Below, one piece after another: positions 48,059 through 56,573 of a stretch of DNA of 64,000 nucleotides (positions are counted from its first letter, which is position 1; each line of letters opens with the position of its first letter). A program made the position numbers and the translations under genes. The stretch is taken from NCBI GenBank assembly GCA_015659035.1, contig DQNS01000001.1, forward strand, positions 1-64,000, read 5' to 3'. Origin of the DNA: Acidobacteriota bacterium. Its GTDB lineage: Bacteria; Acidobacteriota; Vicinamibacteria; Vicinamibacterales; UBA8438. The notes below the pieces were generated by a model. That model searched no databases. It worked only from the letters and a program-made list of their open reading frames with translations, and had not been told where the DNA came from.

Positions 48059-50107
48059 ATGATGAGCCGACGAACGTCTCGGGTGCTCGCCCTGTGGAGC
48101 GTCGTCGTCCTCGTGTCGTCCGGCGCGGACGCCCAGCAGGGCGCCCCAGCCAGTGGTGAGTGGCCCACCTACGGCGGAGACCTCGGCGGCACGAAGTACT
48201 CGCCCTTGGACCAGATCGACGCCGCGAACTTCAGCGACCTCGAGATCTCCTGGCGCTGGCAGTCGTCCGACGCGTTCATGAGCAAGACGACGCCCTCGGG
48301 AGGTGAATGGTGGGCCACCTCAGACGTCATCTTCGAGGCGCTGAACGAAGAGGACCCGGACCGCTGGCGAGACGGCCAACCGCCCTACACCAACAACCTC
48401 AAGGCGACCCCGCTGATGGTCGGTGGGCGGCTGTTCATCAACATGCCGACCTCGTCCGGCGCCGCGGTCGACGCCCGCACCGGCGACACGCTCTGGGTCT
48501 ACAACCCGAAGACCTACGAGGCCGGCACCACCACCATGACCGCCCGCTGGAACCAGCGTGGCGTCGCATACTGGAGCGACGGCGAGGCGGAGCGGGTCTT
48601 CTGGGGCACCAGCAACGGCTATCTGATCTGCGTCGAGGCCGCCAGCGGTCGTCCCTGCGCCGATTTCGGCGAGAACGGCCGCGTCGACCTGATGCGAGAC
48701 ATCCCACGCGCCGACCGGGACGAGCGCGACTGGTTGAATGCGTTGCTCTACTCGGTACAGTCGCCGCCGATCGTGGTTGGCGACACCGTGATCACCCCGG
48801 CGTCGATCTCGTCGTACAACATTACACGCGAGGCGCCGCCGGGCTGGATGCGAGGATTCGACCCGCGGACGGGCCGCACCAAGTGGACGTTCCATACGAT
48901 TCCGCAGGGCGACGAGTTCGGCAACGACACCTGGGGTGGCGATTCCTGGCGCGTCACCGGCAAGGTCGGGGTCTGGTCGATGATGAGCGCCGACGCGGAG
49001 CTCGGTCTCCTCTATCTCCCCACCAACACGGCGGCCCCCGACTACTACGGCGGGCATCGACCCGGCGCGAACCTGTTCGCCGAGAGCGTGGTCGCGCTGG
49101 ATCTCGAGACCGGCGAGCGGGTCTGGCACTTCCAGGCGGTGCACCACGGGCTGTGGGACTACGACTTCCCGGCGGCGCCGAACCTGGTGGACATCGAGGT
49201 GAACGGACGGCCGGTCAAGGCGCTGGCGCAGGTGAGCAAGCAGGGTTTTCTGTATATGTTCGACCGGGTCACCGGCGAGCCGATCTGGCCGATCGAGGAA
49301 CGTCCGGTCCCGACGGACACCGACATCGCGGGCGAGCTGCCGTGGCCGACCCAGCCGTTCCCGACGCGGCCGGCGCCGTTCGAGTATCAGGGCGCCACGA
49401 TCGACGACCTGGTCGACTTCACCCCCGAGATCCGGCAGTTGGCGATCGAGGCGGTCGACGGGTTCCGGCTCGGCCCACTGTTCACGCCGCAGAGCCTGAC
49501 AGGCACGATTCAGCGACCAAGCACCGGCGGCGGCGCCAACTGGTCGGGCGCCGGGGTAGACCCCGAGACCGGGCTGCTGTATGTGCCGTCGGTCAACGCG
49601 TACTCGGTCCGCAACTACCGTGACCCGGAACCGGGCGAAGGGGCCACCCTGAACATCATCGAGAGACGCGGGGCGGGCACTCGGGGGCCGACCATGCCGC
49701 GGGGGCTCCCGCTGTTCAAACCGCCGTACTCGCGCATGACCGCCATCGATCTCGGTACGGGCGACCACACCTGGATGAAACCAATGGGAGACGGCGAACG
49801 GGTCCGCAATCATCCGCTGCTCCGCGATCTGGACCTGCCGCCGCTGGGAGGTGACAGCAGCCGGGCCGGGCCGCTGGTGACCAAGACGCTCCTCATCTAT
49901 GCGCTGACCTCCGGGGGACTGAGTGGGGGGCCCCGGCTGGTGGCGATGGACAAGGGCACCGGTGAGGAACTGGCGTCGGTCGATCTGCCGCGTGGGGCGA
50001 TCGGCACCCCGATGACCTATCTGCTCGACGGCCGGCAATACATCGCCCTCACCGTCGGCGGCTCGCCGGTCCCGGAGCTGATCGCGCTGGCGCTGCCGGA
50101 ACGGTAA
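48059..50107 (+). CDS. PQQ-dependent dehydrogenase (quinoprotein, beta-propeller)
   Basis: [80 protein letters not shown]. Confidence 0.93.
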   Translation: MMSRRTSRVLALWSVVVLVSSGADAQQGAPASGEWPTYGGDLGGTKYSPLDQIDAANFSDLEISWRWQSSDAFMSKTTPSGGEWWATSDVIFEALNEEDPDRWRDGQPPYTNNLKATPLMVGGRLFINMPTSSGAAVDARTGDTLWVYNPKTYEAGTTTMTARWNQRGVAYWSDGEAERVFWGTSNGYLICVEAASGRPCADFGENGRVDLMRDIPRADRDERDWLNALLYSVQSPPIVVGDTVITPASISSYNITREAPPGWMRGFDPRTGRTKWTFHTIPQGDEFGNDTWGGDSWRVTGKVGVWSMMSADAELGLLYLPTNTAAPDYYGGHRPGANLFAESVVALDLETGERVWHFQAVHHGLWDYDFPAAPNLVDIEVNGRPVKALAQVSKQGFLYMFDRVTGEPIWPIEERPVPTDTDIAGELPWPTQPFPTRPAPFEYQGATIDDLVDFTPEIRQLAIEAVDGFRLGPLFTPQSLTGTIQRPSTGGGANWSGAGVDPETGLLYVPSVNAYSVRNYRDPEPGEGATLNIIERRGAGTRGPTMPRGLPLFKPPYSRMTAIDLGTGDHTWMKPMGDGERVRNHPLLRDLDLPPLGGDSSRAGPLVTKTLLIYALTSGGLSGGPRLVAMDKGTGEELASVDLPRGAIGTPMTYLLDGRQYIALTVGGSPVPELIALALPER

Positions 50108-50115
50108 AGGCTCAT

Positions 50116-50216
50116 CGGCTGTGGGCTGTGGGCTTTGGCCACCCTTCCGGCTACCGGGCGTGGCCCGCTTTGTCTTGGTGCGTCAGTGAGCGCCCAAAGC
50201 CTATAGCCTGTAGCCG
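50116..50216 (+). repeat. Inverted-repeat element with heptamer-iterated 23-bp arms
   Basis: Left arm CGGCTGTGGGCTGTGGGCTTTGG (50116-50138), right arm CCAAAGCCTATAGCCTGTAGCCG (50194-50216); all 23 positions pair in RNA if G.U is allowed. Confidence 0.85.
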
Positions 50217-50231
50217 GAGGGTCGATCTGTC

Positions 50232-51197
50232 GTGCGTATCATCTTCGACACCGACTCGGCGGTCTTCAACGACGACGCGGCGGCGCTGGCGATGCTGCTG
50301 CAGCGGCGTGACCTGGTCGAGATCCTGGGGGTCACCGTGGTCGCCGGGAACCACACCGTGCCCCAGGGCGCCGAGCACATGCTGCATCTGCTCGAGCTGA
50401 CCGGCGCAGACGCCGTCCCGCTCTACCTCGGCGCCGACGCGCCGCTCGTCAACACACCCGCGCGCGCCGCCCGACAGGAAGCGCAGTGGGGCCCGATTAC
50501 GTTCAAGGGCGCGTTCGATGCCGGGCCCGAGGTACTGCCGCCGCACGGAGGACGCATCGCCGCGACTCGCCCCCGGGAGACCACTGCGGTGTCCTTCATC
50601 ATCGAGACCATCGAAAAGTACCCGGACGAGGTCACGCTCGTGGCGGTCGGTCCGATGACCAACCTGGCGACGGCGTTCCGCCGCCGGCCGGATCTGGCAG
50701 GGCGTGTCAAGAGCCTGGTCTTCATGGGCGGTAACGCCCGCGTGCGCGGGAACGTCACCCCGGCCGCCGAGTTCAACATCTGGTTCGACCCCGAGGCGGC
50801 CGCCGCAGTGCTGACCGCACCGATTCCGCGCATCGTGATGTTCGGGCTCGACATCACCAACCACGCGCCGATTCGCAAGACGCAGTTCGACGCGATCGTC
50901 GCCATCGACACCCCGCTGACCCGCCTCATGCGACACGACATGGGACCGCGGTTCGAGCGCGACCCGGATGCCACCTACTACGTGTGGGACTGCATCACCG
51001 CGGCCTGGCTGATCGACCCGTCGGTCGTGACGGTATCGGAACGGCTGCCGATCGAGGTCGACACCACGTTCGGCCCGTCCTACGGCGGCACCCGGGTGAG
51101 CGAGGAGCCCCAGGCCGAAGACCGGCTCGTCGAAGTGATGCTCGATCTGGATATCGAGAAGTTCTACGGCATGTACGAAGATCTGCTCACCCGGTAG
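50232..51197 (+). CDS. Inosine-uridine preferring nucleoside hydrolase family protein
   Basis: MRIIFDTDSAVFNDDAAALAMLLQRRDLVEILGVTVVAGNHTVPQ, GPMTNLATAFRRRPDLAGRVKSLVFMGG. Confidence 0.93.
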   Translation: MRIIFDTDSAVFNDDAAALAMLLQRRDLVEILGVTVVAGNHTVPQGAEHMLHLLELTGADAVPLYLGADAPLVNTPARAARQEAQWGPITFKGAFDAGPEVLPPHGGRIAATRPRETTAVSFIIETIEKYPDEVTLVAVGPMTNLATAFRRRPDLAGRVKSLVFMGGNARVRGNVTPAAEFNIWFDPEAAAAVLTAPIPRIVMFGLDITNHAPIRKTQFDAIVAIDTPLTRLMRHDMGPRFERDPDATYYVWDCITAAWLIDPSVVTVSERLPIEVDTTFGPSYGGTRVSEEPQAEDRLVEVMLDLDIEKFYGMYEDLLTR

Positions 51198-51206
51198 CAC
51201 GGTCCT

Positions 51207-52091
51207 TCAGGGTCGCCCCCTGAGACCCAGAATCTCTCGCGCCTGTGCCGAGGTCGCCACCGTCGCCCCGGTCACCTCCAGGACCCGGACCGCCTTCTCG
51301 ACCAGCGCGGCGTTGCTCGGGGCAAGCACCCCCTTTTCGAGATACAGATTGTCCTCGAGCCCCACCCGGCAATGCCCGCCGAGCATCGCGGCCAGCGCCA
51401 CGAACGGAAACTCGGCGCGGCCGATGCCGAAACCGGCCCAGTTGGCGCCGGGCGGCAGCAGGTTGCGCATGAAGACCATCGCCTCGGGTGTCGACGGCGC
51501 GCCCCAGGGGACACCCAGCACGATCTGGAAGAGCTGCGGCGCGTCGAAGGCGCCGTCGGCGACCATCTTCGCGGCCAGCTGGATGTGCCCCGCCTCAAAC
51601 ACCTCGAGCTCCGGTTTTACCCCGGCCTCCCGGATGTGGGCGGCCATCTTCGACAGGTGCGCCGGGATGTTGGCGAACACGTGTGGCCCGAAGTTCATGC
51701 TGCCCATGTCGAGCGAGCAGATCTCCGGCCGCAGCGCCAGGATGTGCTCGACCCGCCGTTCCGGGGTCGTGATCGTCGACCCGGGTCCGGCGGTCTTCGG
51801 GTCCGGATCGCCCGGCACGAACCTGGCGCCTGGACCGGTCGTCAGGTTGAGCACCACATCGATGCCGCTGTCCCGGACCCGCTCGACCACCTCGCGGTAG
51901 CAGCCCACGTTCATCGACCCGAGCCTGGTCTCCGGGTCTCGGACATGGATGTGGATGATCGCCGCGCCGGCACGTGCGGCCTCGATGCCGGAGGTGGCGA
52001 TCTCTTCGGGTGTCACCGGGACGGCCGGGTTCTTCCCCGCGGTGTCGGCGGAGCCGGTCAGGGCGCAGGTAATGATGGTGGGGGTGGGCAT
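51207..52091 (-). CDS. 3-keto-5-aminohexanoate cleavage family protein (BKACE)
   Basis: TIITCALTGSADTAGKNPAVPVTPEEIATSGIEAARAGAAIIHIHVRDPETR; GGHCRVGLEDNLYLEKGVLAPSNAALVEKAVRV. Confidence 0.94.
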   Translation of the reverse strand: MPTPTIITCALTGSADTAGKNPAVPVTPEEIATSGIEAARAGAAIIHIHVRDPETRLGSMNVGCYREVVERVRDSGIDVVLNLTTGPGARFVPGDPDPKTAGPGSTITTPERRVEHILALRPEICSLDMGSMNFGPHVFANIPAHLSKMAAHIREAGVKPELEVFEAGHIQLAAKMVADGAFDAPQLFQIVLGVPWGAPSTPEAMVFMRNLLPPGANWAGFGIGRAEFPFVALAAMLGGHCRVGLEDNLYLEKGVLAPSNAALVEKAVRVLEVTGATVATSAQAREILGLRGRP

Positions 52092-52281
52092 GGAAAGGAT
52101 CTTATACAGCCGCGAAGAAGTCAGAAGTCAGAAAACAACTCGAGGGCTTCACGGTCAGCTTCAGAAACTTGCTGTAGGCTATGTGGTCCCGGGTAACTGG
52201 CTTGCGATCGTGACAGATCACCGACTGTGTCCACCGAGACGGTGACCCACAGCCCTCTGCCTTCTAAGAGCATCCGAGATC

Positions 52282-53943
52282 ATGTCAGATTTTCCGATAG
52301 CCGGTGCCGACGCGCCGGCCTTTGCCCTGAGGGACCGGAACGGGACGCCGCTGGCGTTTGGCGACGGTGAGTCATCCGCGCCGGCGACCTTGCTCTTCTT
52401 CTTCAAGCACGATTGCGCCACGTGCGATCTGACGGCGCCCCTGGTGGAGCGGCTGCACGGTGCGCTCGCGGCCGAGGGACTTCGTGTCGTGGGTGTCTCG
52501 CAGGACGCCCCCGCCCAGACCACCGGCTTCGTGGACCGGCACGAGCTCAGCTTCGCGGTGGCGCTTGACACCGCGCTCGAGGTCTCGGCCGAGTACGGGT
52601 TCGACGCGGTGCCGGCACTCGTGCTCGCCGGCGACCCCCGACAGGTGCTCTTCAGCTTCGAGGGGTTCGTCAAGCGGGACCTGCTCGAGCTGACCCGGTT
52701 GGCCGCCCAGGCCTGTGGTGCGGCAACACCCGAGATCGTGCGCGACGAGGACCAGCTGCCCGAACACCAACCCGGCTGTGGGTCGAAGGTGCATGACCCG
52801 GATGTCGCCCGACGGCTGGCGGTGCGCCGTGGCGCGGCGACACTCGGCGCGCGGCGGGTGCGGATCCCGATCGATGACGACCCGTTCGAGTTCATGGCGG
52901 CCCAGGGGCTGGACGACGGCCTTCCGGTGGTGCCGCCCACCGAGGAACGGGTGCTGCGGATGCTGCAGGGGACCATGCGCCCCGCGTCCGCGGTCGTGGC
53001 CCACATCCCGCCGAACCTGGCGCCCGCAACCGTCGAGAAGATCGCGGTGAACGCGGTCATGGCGGGGTGCCGGCCCGAGTATCTGCCAGTGGTCATCGCG
53101 GCGACCGAGGCCGCCTGCACCGACGCGTTCAACCTGCACGGGGTTCTGGCCACCACCTACTTCGCGACGCCGGTCATCGTCGTCAACGGCCCGATCCGCC
53201 ACGAGATCGGCCTCAACTGCGGCGGCAACCTGTTCGGGCAGGGCTTCCGGGCCAATGCCACCATCGGCCGCGCCTTGCAGCTGCTGGTCCGCAACGTCGG
53301 CGGCGGACGGCCGGGCGGCGTCGACATGTCCACGCTCGGTCAGCCAGGCAAGTTCACCTGCTGCGTCGGCGAGAACGAGGAAGAGAGCGGCTGGGAGCCG
53401 CTGCACGTCGAGCGCGGGTTCGGCAGGAATACGAGCACCGTGACCCTGTTCGCCGGCGAGGCGCCGCGGGCGATCCGGGACCAGTTGTCACGCACGGCGC
53501 GCTCGCTCGGCGCCAGCGTGGGGTTGTGTCTGGAGGCGATGGCGCACCCGAAGCTGCACCGGATGGGCGAGGTGCTGCTGGTCGTGAGCCCCGAGCATGC
53601 CCGCACCTTCGCGCGGGACGGCTACAGCAAGACGGACCTGCGCGCCCGGATCCAGGAGGTGACGGCCCGGCCGTTACGCGAGCTGCTGCCGGACGACGAG
53701 TGTCAGAAGGGCATGGCACTCAGTGCGATACCGCGGGAACTCCTGGGATCCGACGGTCGGCCGACCCCCGATGCGCTGGACACCCCACTCGCGAAGTTCA
53801 AGCGCGACGAAGATATCCTGATCATCGTGGGGGGTGGGACGGCGGGCAAGTTCTCGGCGGTCCTCGGTGGCTGGGCTAGCGGTACCACTGGTTCGATAGC
53901 AGTGACGAGGGAGATCAGGAACGAACGGAGTTCGTCGGCTTGA
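52282..53943 (+). CDS. Redoxin/thioredoxin-like domain fused to a conserved GLPVVPP-type domain of unknown function
   Basis: N-terminal TLLFFFKHDCATCDLTAPLVERLHGALAAEGLRVVGVSQD (CxxC redoxin-like); FEFMAAQGLDDGLPVVPPTEERVLRMLQGT...VNAVMAGCRPEYLPVVIAA; C-terminal DEDILIIVGGGTAGKFSAVLGGW. Confidence 0.82.
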   Translation: MSDFPIAGADAPAFALRDRNGTPLAFGDGESSAPATLLFFFKHDCATCDLTAPLVERLHGALAAEGLRVVGVSQDAPAQTTGFVDRHELSFAVALDTALEVSAEYGFDAVPALVLAGDPRQVLFSFEGFVKRDLLELTRLAAQACGAATPEIVRDEDQLPEHQPGCGSKVHDPDVARRLAVRRGAATLGARRVRIPIDDDPFEFMAAQGLDDGLPVVPPTEERVLRMLQGTMRPASAVVAHIPPNLAPATVEKIAVNAVMAGCRPEYLPVVIAATEAACTDAFNLHGVLATTYFATPVIVVNGPIRHEIGLNCGGNLFGQGFRANATIGRALQLLVRNVGGGRPGGVDMSTLGQPGKFTCCVGENEEESGWEPLHVERGFGRNTSTVTLFAGEAPRAIRDQLSRTARSLGASVGLCLEAMAHPKLHRMGEVLLVVSPEHARTFARDGYSKTDLRARIQEVTARPLRELLPDDECQKGMALSAIPRELLGSDGRPTPDALDTPLAKFKRDEDILIIVGGGTAGKFSAVLGGWASGTTGSIAVTREIRNERSSSA

Positions 53944-54238
53944 GGGGCCGGCGATTCCAGCGCTTCAAGACCCTTTAGTCATCCGTTACACGGCTGCGGA
54001 GAGCACCAGCTACAGCGACGGACTTCCGTCGTGACCACACCAGCCAAGGTGATTCCCGAAACCCTTACGACACGTCGACGCTGAGAATCGTCCACGCGCT
54101 CGATCAGCGTTCCCCGGAGTGCACAGTAGCCCGGCTTCAACCTGGACCGTGGCACGACGGTTACAGTCCGGAGACGTACCGCCCCAAAGAAGCTCTAGTG
54201 ATAGAGTGAACGTCGAATCCCGTCACAAGGACAACCAA

Positions 54239-54778
54239 ATGAGTGAGTCGCTTGTCATCCTCGATCCTACCGACGAACGGGCACCGCTCGGCCGGCGGCC
54301 TGCGTCTCGACCAGACCGCCTGCACGGGACTCTTGGCATCATCGACATCGCCAAGCCCCGCGGCGACATCTTTTGCGACGAGATCGAGCGTTTGCTTCAC
54401 GATCGCTTTCCACAGCTCGACGTCATCCGGCTACAAAAACCGACATACACCAAACCGGCCCCCGGTGATCTCCGGGATGAAGTCGGCGAGCGGTGTCAAG
54501 CGGTGATCCAGGCGCTGGCCGATTGAGGGTCCTGCACGTCGTGCAGTGTGCACGACCTGGTCGACTACGAAGCGCGGGGGATCCCCTCGGTCCTGGTGGC
54601 GTCGTCCGAGTTCGTGCATGCCGCCCAGACCCAGGCCGAGGCGCTCGGCATGCCGGACCTGGCCGCCGGGTCGGTGTTCGTACCGCACCCGATCCAGGAC
54701 GCGACCGATGAGGAAATGCGTATGAAGGCCCAGGACGCGATTGATGCGATCGTGGAAGCGCTGACGGCCAACGGGTAA
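54239..54778 (+). CDS. UGSC family selenoprotein (in-frame TGA at 54524-54526 read as Sec)
   Basis: MSESLVILDPTDERAPLGRRPASRPDRLHGTLGIIDIAKPRGDIFCDEIERLLHDRFPQ...ALAD-U-GSCTSCSVHDLVDYEARGIPSVLVASSEFVHAAQTQAEALGMPDLAAGSVFVPHPIQDATDEEM; frames before and after the TGA are the same and family similarity continues across it. Confidence 0.88.
54528..54557 (+). promoter_or_regulatory. Candidate bacterial SECIS-like stem-loop
   Basis: GGUC-CU-GCAC [GUCGUGCAGU] GUGC-AC-GACC just downstream of UGA; two 4-bp helices separated by an internal mismatch, 10-nt apical loop. Hand-folded only. Confidence 0.4.
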
Positions 54779-54792
54779 GAATTCGCCAGACA

Positions 54793-54820
54793 GTCCGCCT
54801 ACACCGAGGCTACGGCGGAC
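54793..54820. repeat. Inverted-repeat element GTCCGCC...GGCGGAC
   Basis: GTCCGCCTACACCGAGGCTACGGCGGAC, 7-bp stem, intergenic between the UGSC gene and the SSS transporter gene. Confidence 0.55.
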
Positions 54821-54872
54821 CCGCCGAAGCTCGCCGTTGATTCTTACCGGCGAGCGAAAGCGGGAAGGCAGA

Positions 54873-54890
54873 CGGAGCCTGAAGGCTCCG
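54873..54890. repeat. Short hairpin CGGAGCC-TGAA-GGCTCCG
   Basis: Perfect 7-bp stem with TGAA loop; same core (GCC-TGAA-GGC) as 56541..56560. Confidence 0.75.
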
Positions 54891-54926
54891 ACGTCATTCT
54901 TTCGGCCACTCGCGCGCCGAACCGCC

Positions 54927-56483
54927 ATGGATGGCATCGCGATAACCGTCATCATCGTCTATCTCGTGGGGGCGACCGCCGCCGGCAGCTTCATGGCGCG
55001 GCGTGCCAAAAGCTCGGCCGGTTGGGCGGTGGCCGGTGGCGGCATGTCGACCGGGCTGATCGCGGTCGGCATCGCCGGCACCCGCATTGGCGGCGCCGGC
55101 ACTTACGGCGTGGCGGGTAACGTCATCAGCGGCGGGGTCTGGAACCTGTGGTGGTATGGCATCAACACGTTCCTTGCGCTCGCGATTGTGGGGCTGTTCT
55201 TCGGCGTCTTCTTCCGGCGCCTCAAGCTGCACACGGTCGGTGAGCTGTTCACGATCCGATTCGGCAACCGACGGTGCCAGTGGCTCACCAGTCTGTGCGT
55301 GCAGACCGAGTATGCCATCGTCAACCTGATCGAGGCCTACGTCATCGGCATCATCCTGAGCACGCTGACCCCGCTGTCGATGTTCGGCGGGGTGATGGTG
55401 GCGGCGGTCATCTTCGCCACCTACGTGTCATTCGGCGGGCTGTGGGGCACGGCGGTCACCAACCTGATTCACTGCACGGTGGTGCTGGTCGGGTTGGCGG
55501 CGGTCGGTGTCATGGGCATCGGACAGCTCGGCGGATGGAGCACGGTGACGGCGACGATCGGCGAACATCTGGCCGACGCATCCCGGAACGAGGCGACCTG
55601 GTGGGGATTCGTCGGCGCCGGCTGGCTGCCGGTGTTCGGGATGTTCTTCGCGGCCGCGGTGCACACACCGGCGGCATCAATCTACACCAACTACTCGACG
55701 GCAGCCAAAAGCGAACGCCACATCGCGCCCGCCTTCCTGCTGGCTGGACTTATCGGCGCGATGATGCCGATGCTCGCTGGTCTGATCGGCATCCTCACCA
55801 CCGCCCGCTACGGTCTGGATGCAGGACTGAGCGGCTACCGAAACCTGACGACCCTGGCCTCCGAGATCAGTCCGGTCGTCGGCGGTGTCGCGCTGGCGGC
55901 GGTGCTGGCGGCCGTCATCTCCTCCGGCGGGCCGATCCTGCTGTCGAGCGCCACGATGTTCGTGCGCGACTGGCTCCCGTTCACCCGGAACTACTCGTCG
56001 GACCAGCGGCTCAAGGCCTACCGCATCACGACCACGGTCTACGCGTTCCTGGCGGCGATCGCGGCCTGGTTCGTGGCCACCTATACGACGATCTCGATCC
56101 TCGACCTGCTGCTCTTCGGATTCGCAATGGTGGTGCCACCCGCGGTGTCACTGGGCTATCTCGTCTACTGGCCTCGCACGACGGAGAAAGGCGCCTACTG
56201 GGGCATGGCGGTCGGCTACGCCTCCGGGCTGATCTGGTTCGCGCTGATCAAGATCGCGCTGGCCAACGGGTTCGCCGCAGCGGAGGGCGCCGGTCTGTTG
56301 CGGCGCATTCTCGTCTACGGCCTCACCATCGGCGGCGAGGGGATCGACCCGTCATATCTGACCTTCTTCGTACCATTGTGTGTCGTCCCGATCGTGTCGC
56401 TGATGACCAGCGAGGGGAAGGTCCGCGAAGATTTCTACGAGATGCTCTCTGGACGCAAGACGGTCGAGCACGAGCTCGTATGA
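54927..56483 (+). CDS. Sodium:solute symporter family protein
   Basis: Start trimmed to MDGIAITVIIVYLVGATAAGSFMARRAKSSAGWAVAGGGMSTGLIAVGIAGTRIGGAGTYGVAGN; multiple TM segments, SSS-type pattern. Confidence 0.92.
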   Translation: MDGIAITVIIVYLVGATAAGSFMARRAKSSAGWAVAGGGMSTGLIAVGIAGTRIGGAGTYGVAGNVISGGVWNLWWYGINTFLALAIVGLFFGVFFRRLKLHTVGELFTIRFGNRRCQWLTSLCVQTEYAIVNLIEAYVIGIILSTLTPLSMFGGVMVAAVIFATYVSFGGLWGTAVTNLIHCTVVLVGLAAVGVMGIGQLGGWSTVTATIGEHLADASRNEATWWGFVGAGWLPVFGMFFAAAVHTPAASIYTNYSTAAKSERHIAPAFLLAGLIGAMMPMLAGLIGILTTARYGLDAGLSGYRNLTTLASEISPVVGGVALAAVLAAVISSGGPILLSSATMFVRDWLPFTRNYSSDQRLKAYRITTTVYAFLAAIAAWFVATYTTISILDLLLFGFAMVVPPAVSLGYLVYWPRTTEKGAYWGMAVGYASGLIWFALIKIALANGFAAAEGAGLLRRILVYGLTIGGEGIDPSYLTFFVPLCVVPIVSLMTSEGKVREDFYEMLSGRKTVEHELV

Positions 56484-56540
56484 GCGGTGACCGGAGAGAA
56501 CGTCTGAAACCGTCGGTGGGACAAGGCGTCAGCCTCGCCT

Positions 56541-56560
56541 CGCAGGCCTGAAGGCCTGCG
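56541..56560. repeat. Short hairpin CGCAGGCC-TGAA-GGCCTGCG
   Basis: Perfect 8-bp stem, TGAA loop, in the short gap downstream of the SSS gene. Confidence 0.78.
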
Positions 56561-56573
56561 CCACAGAGGGCGG

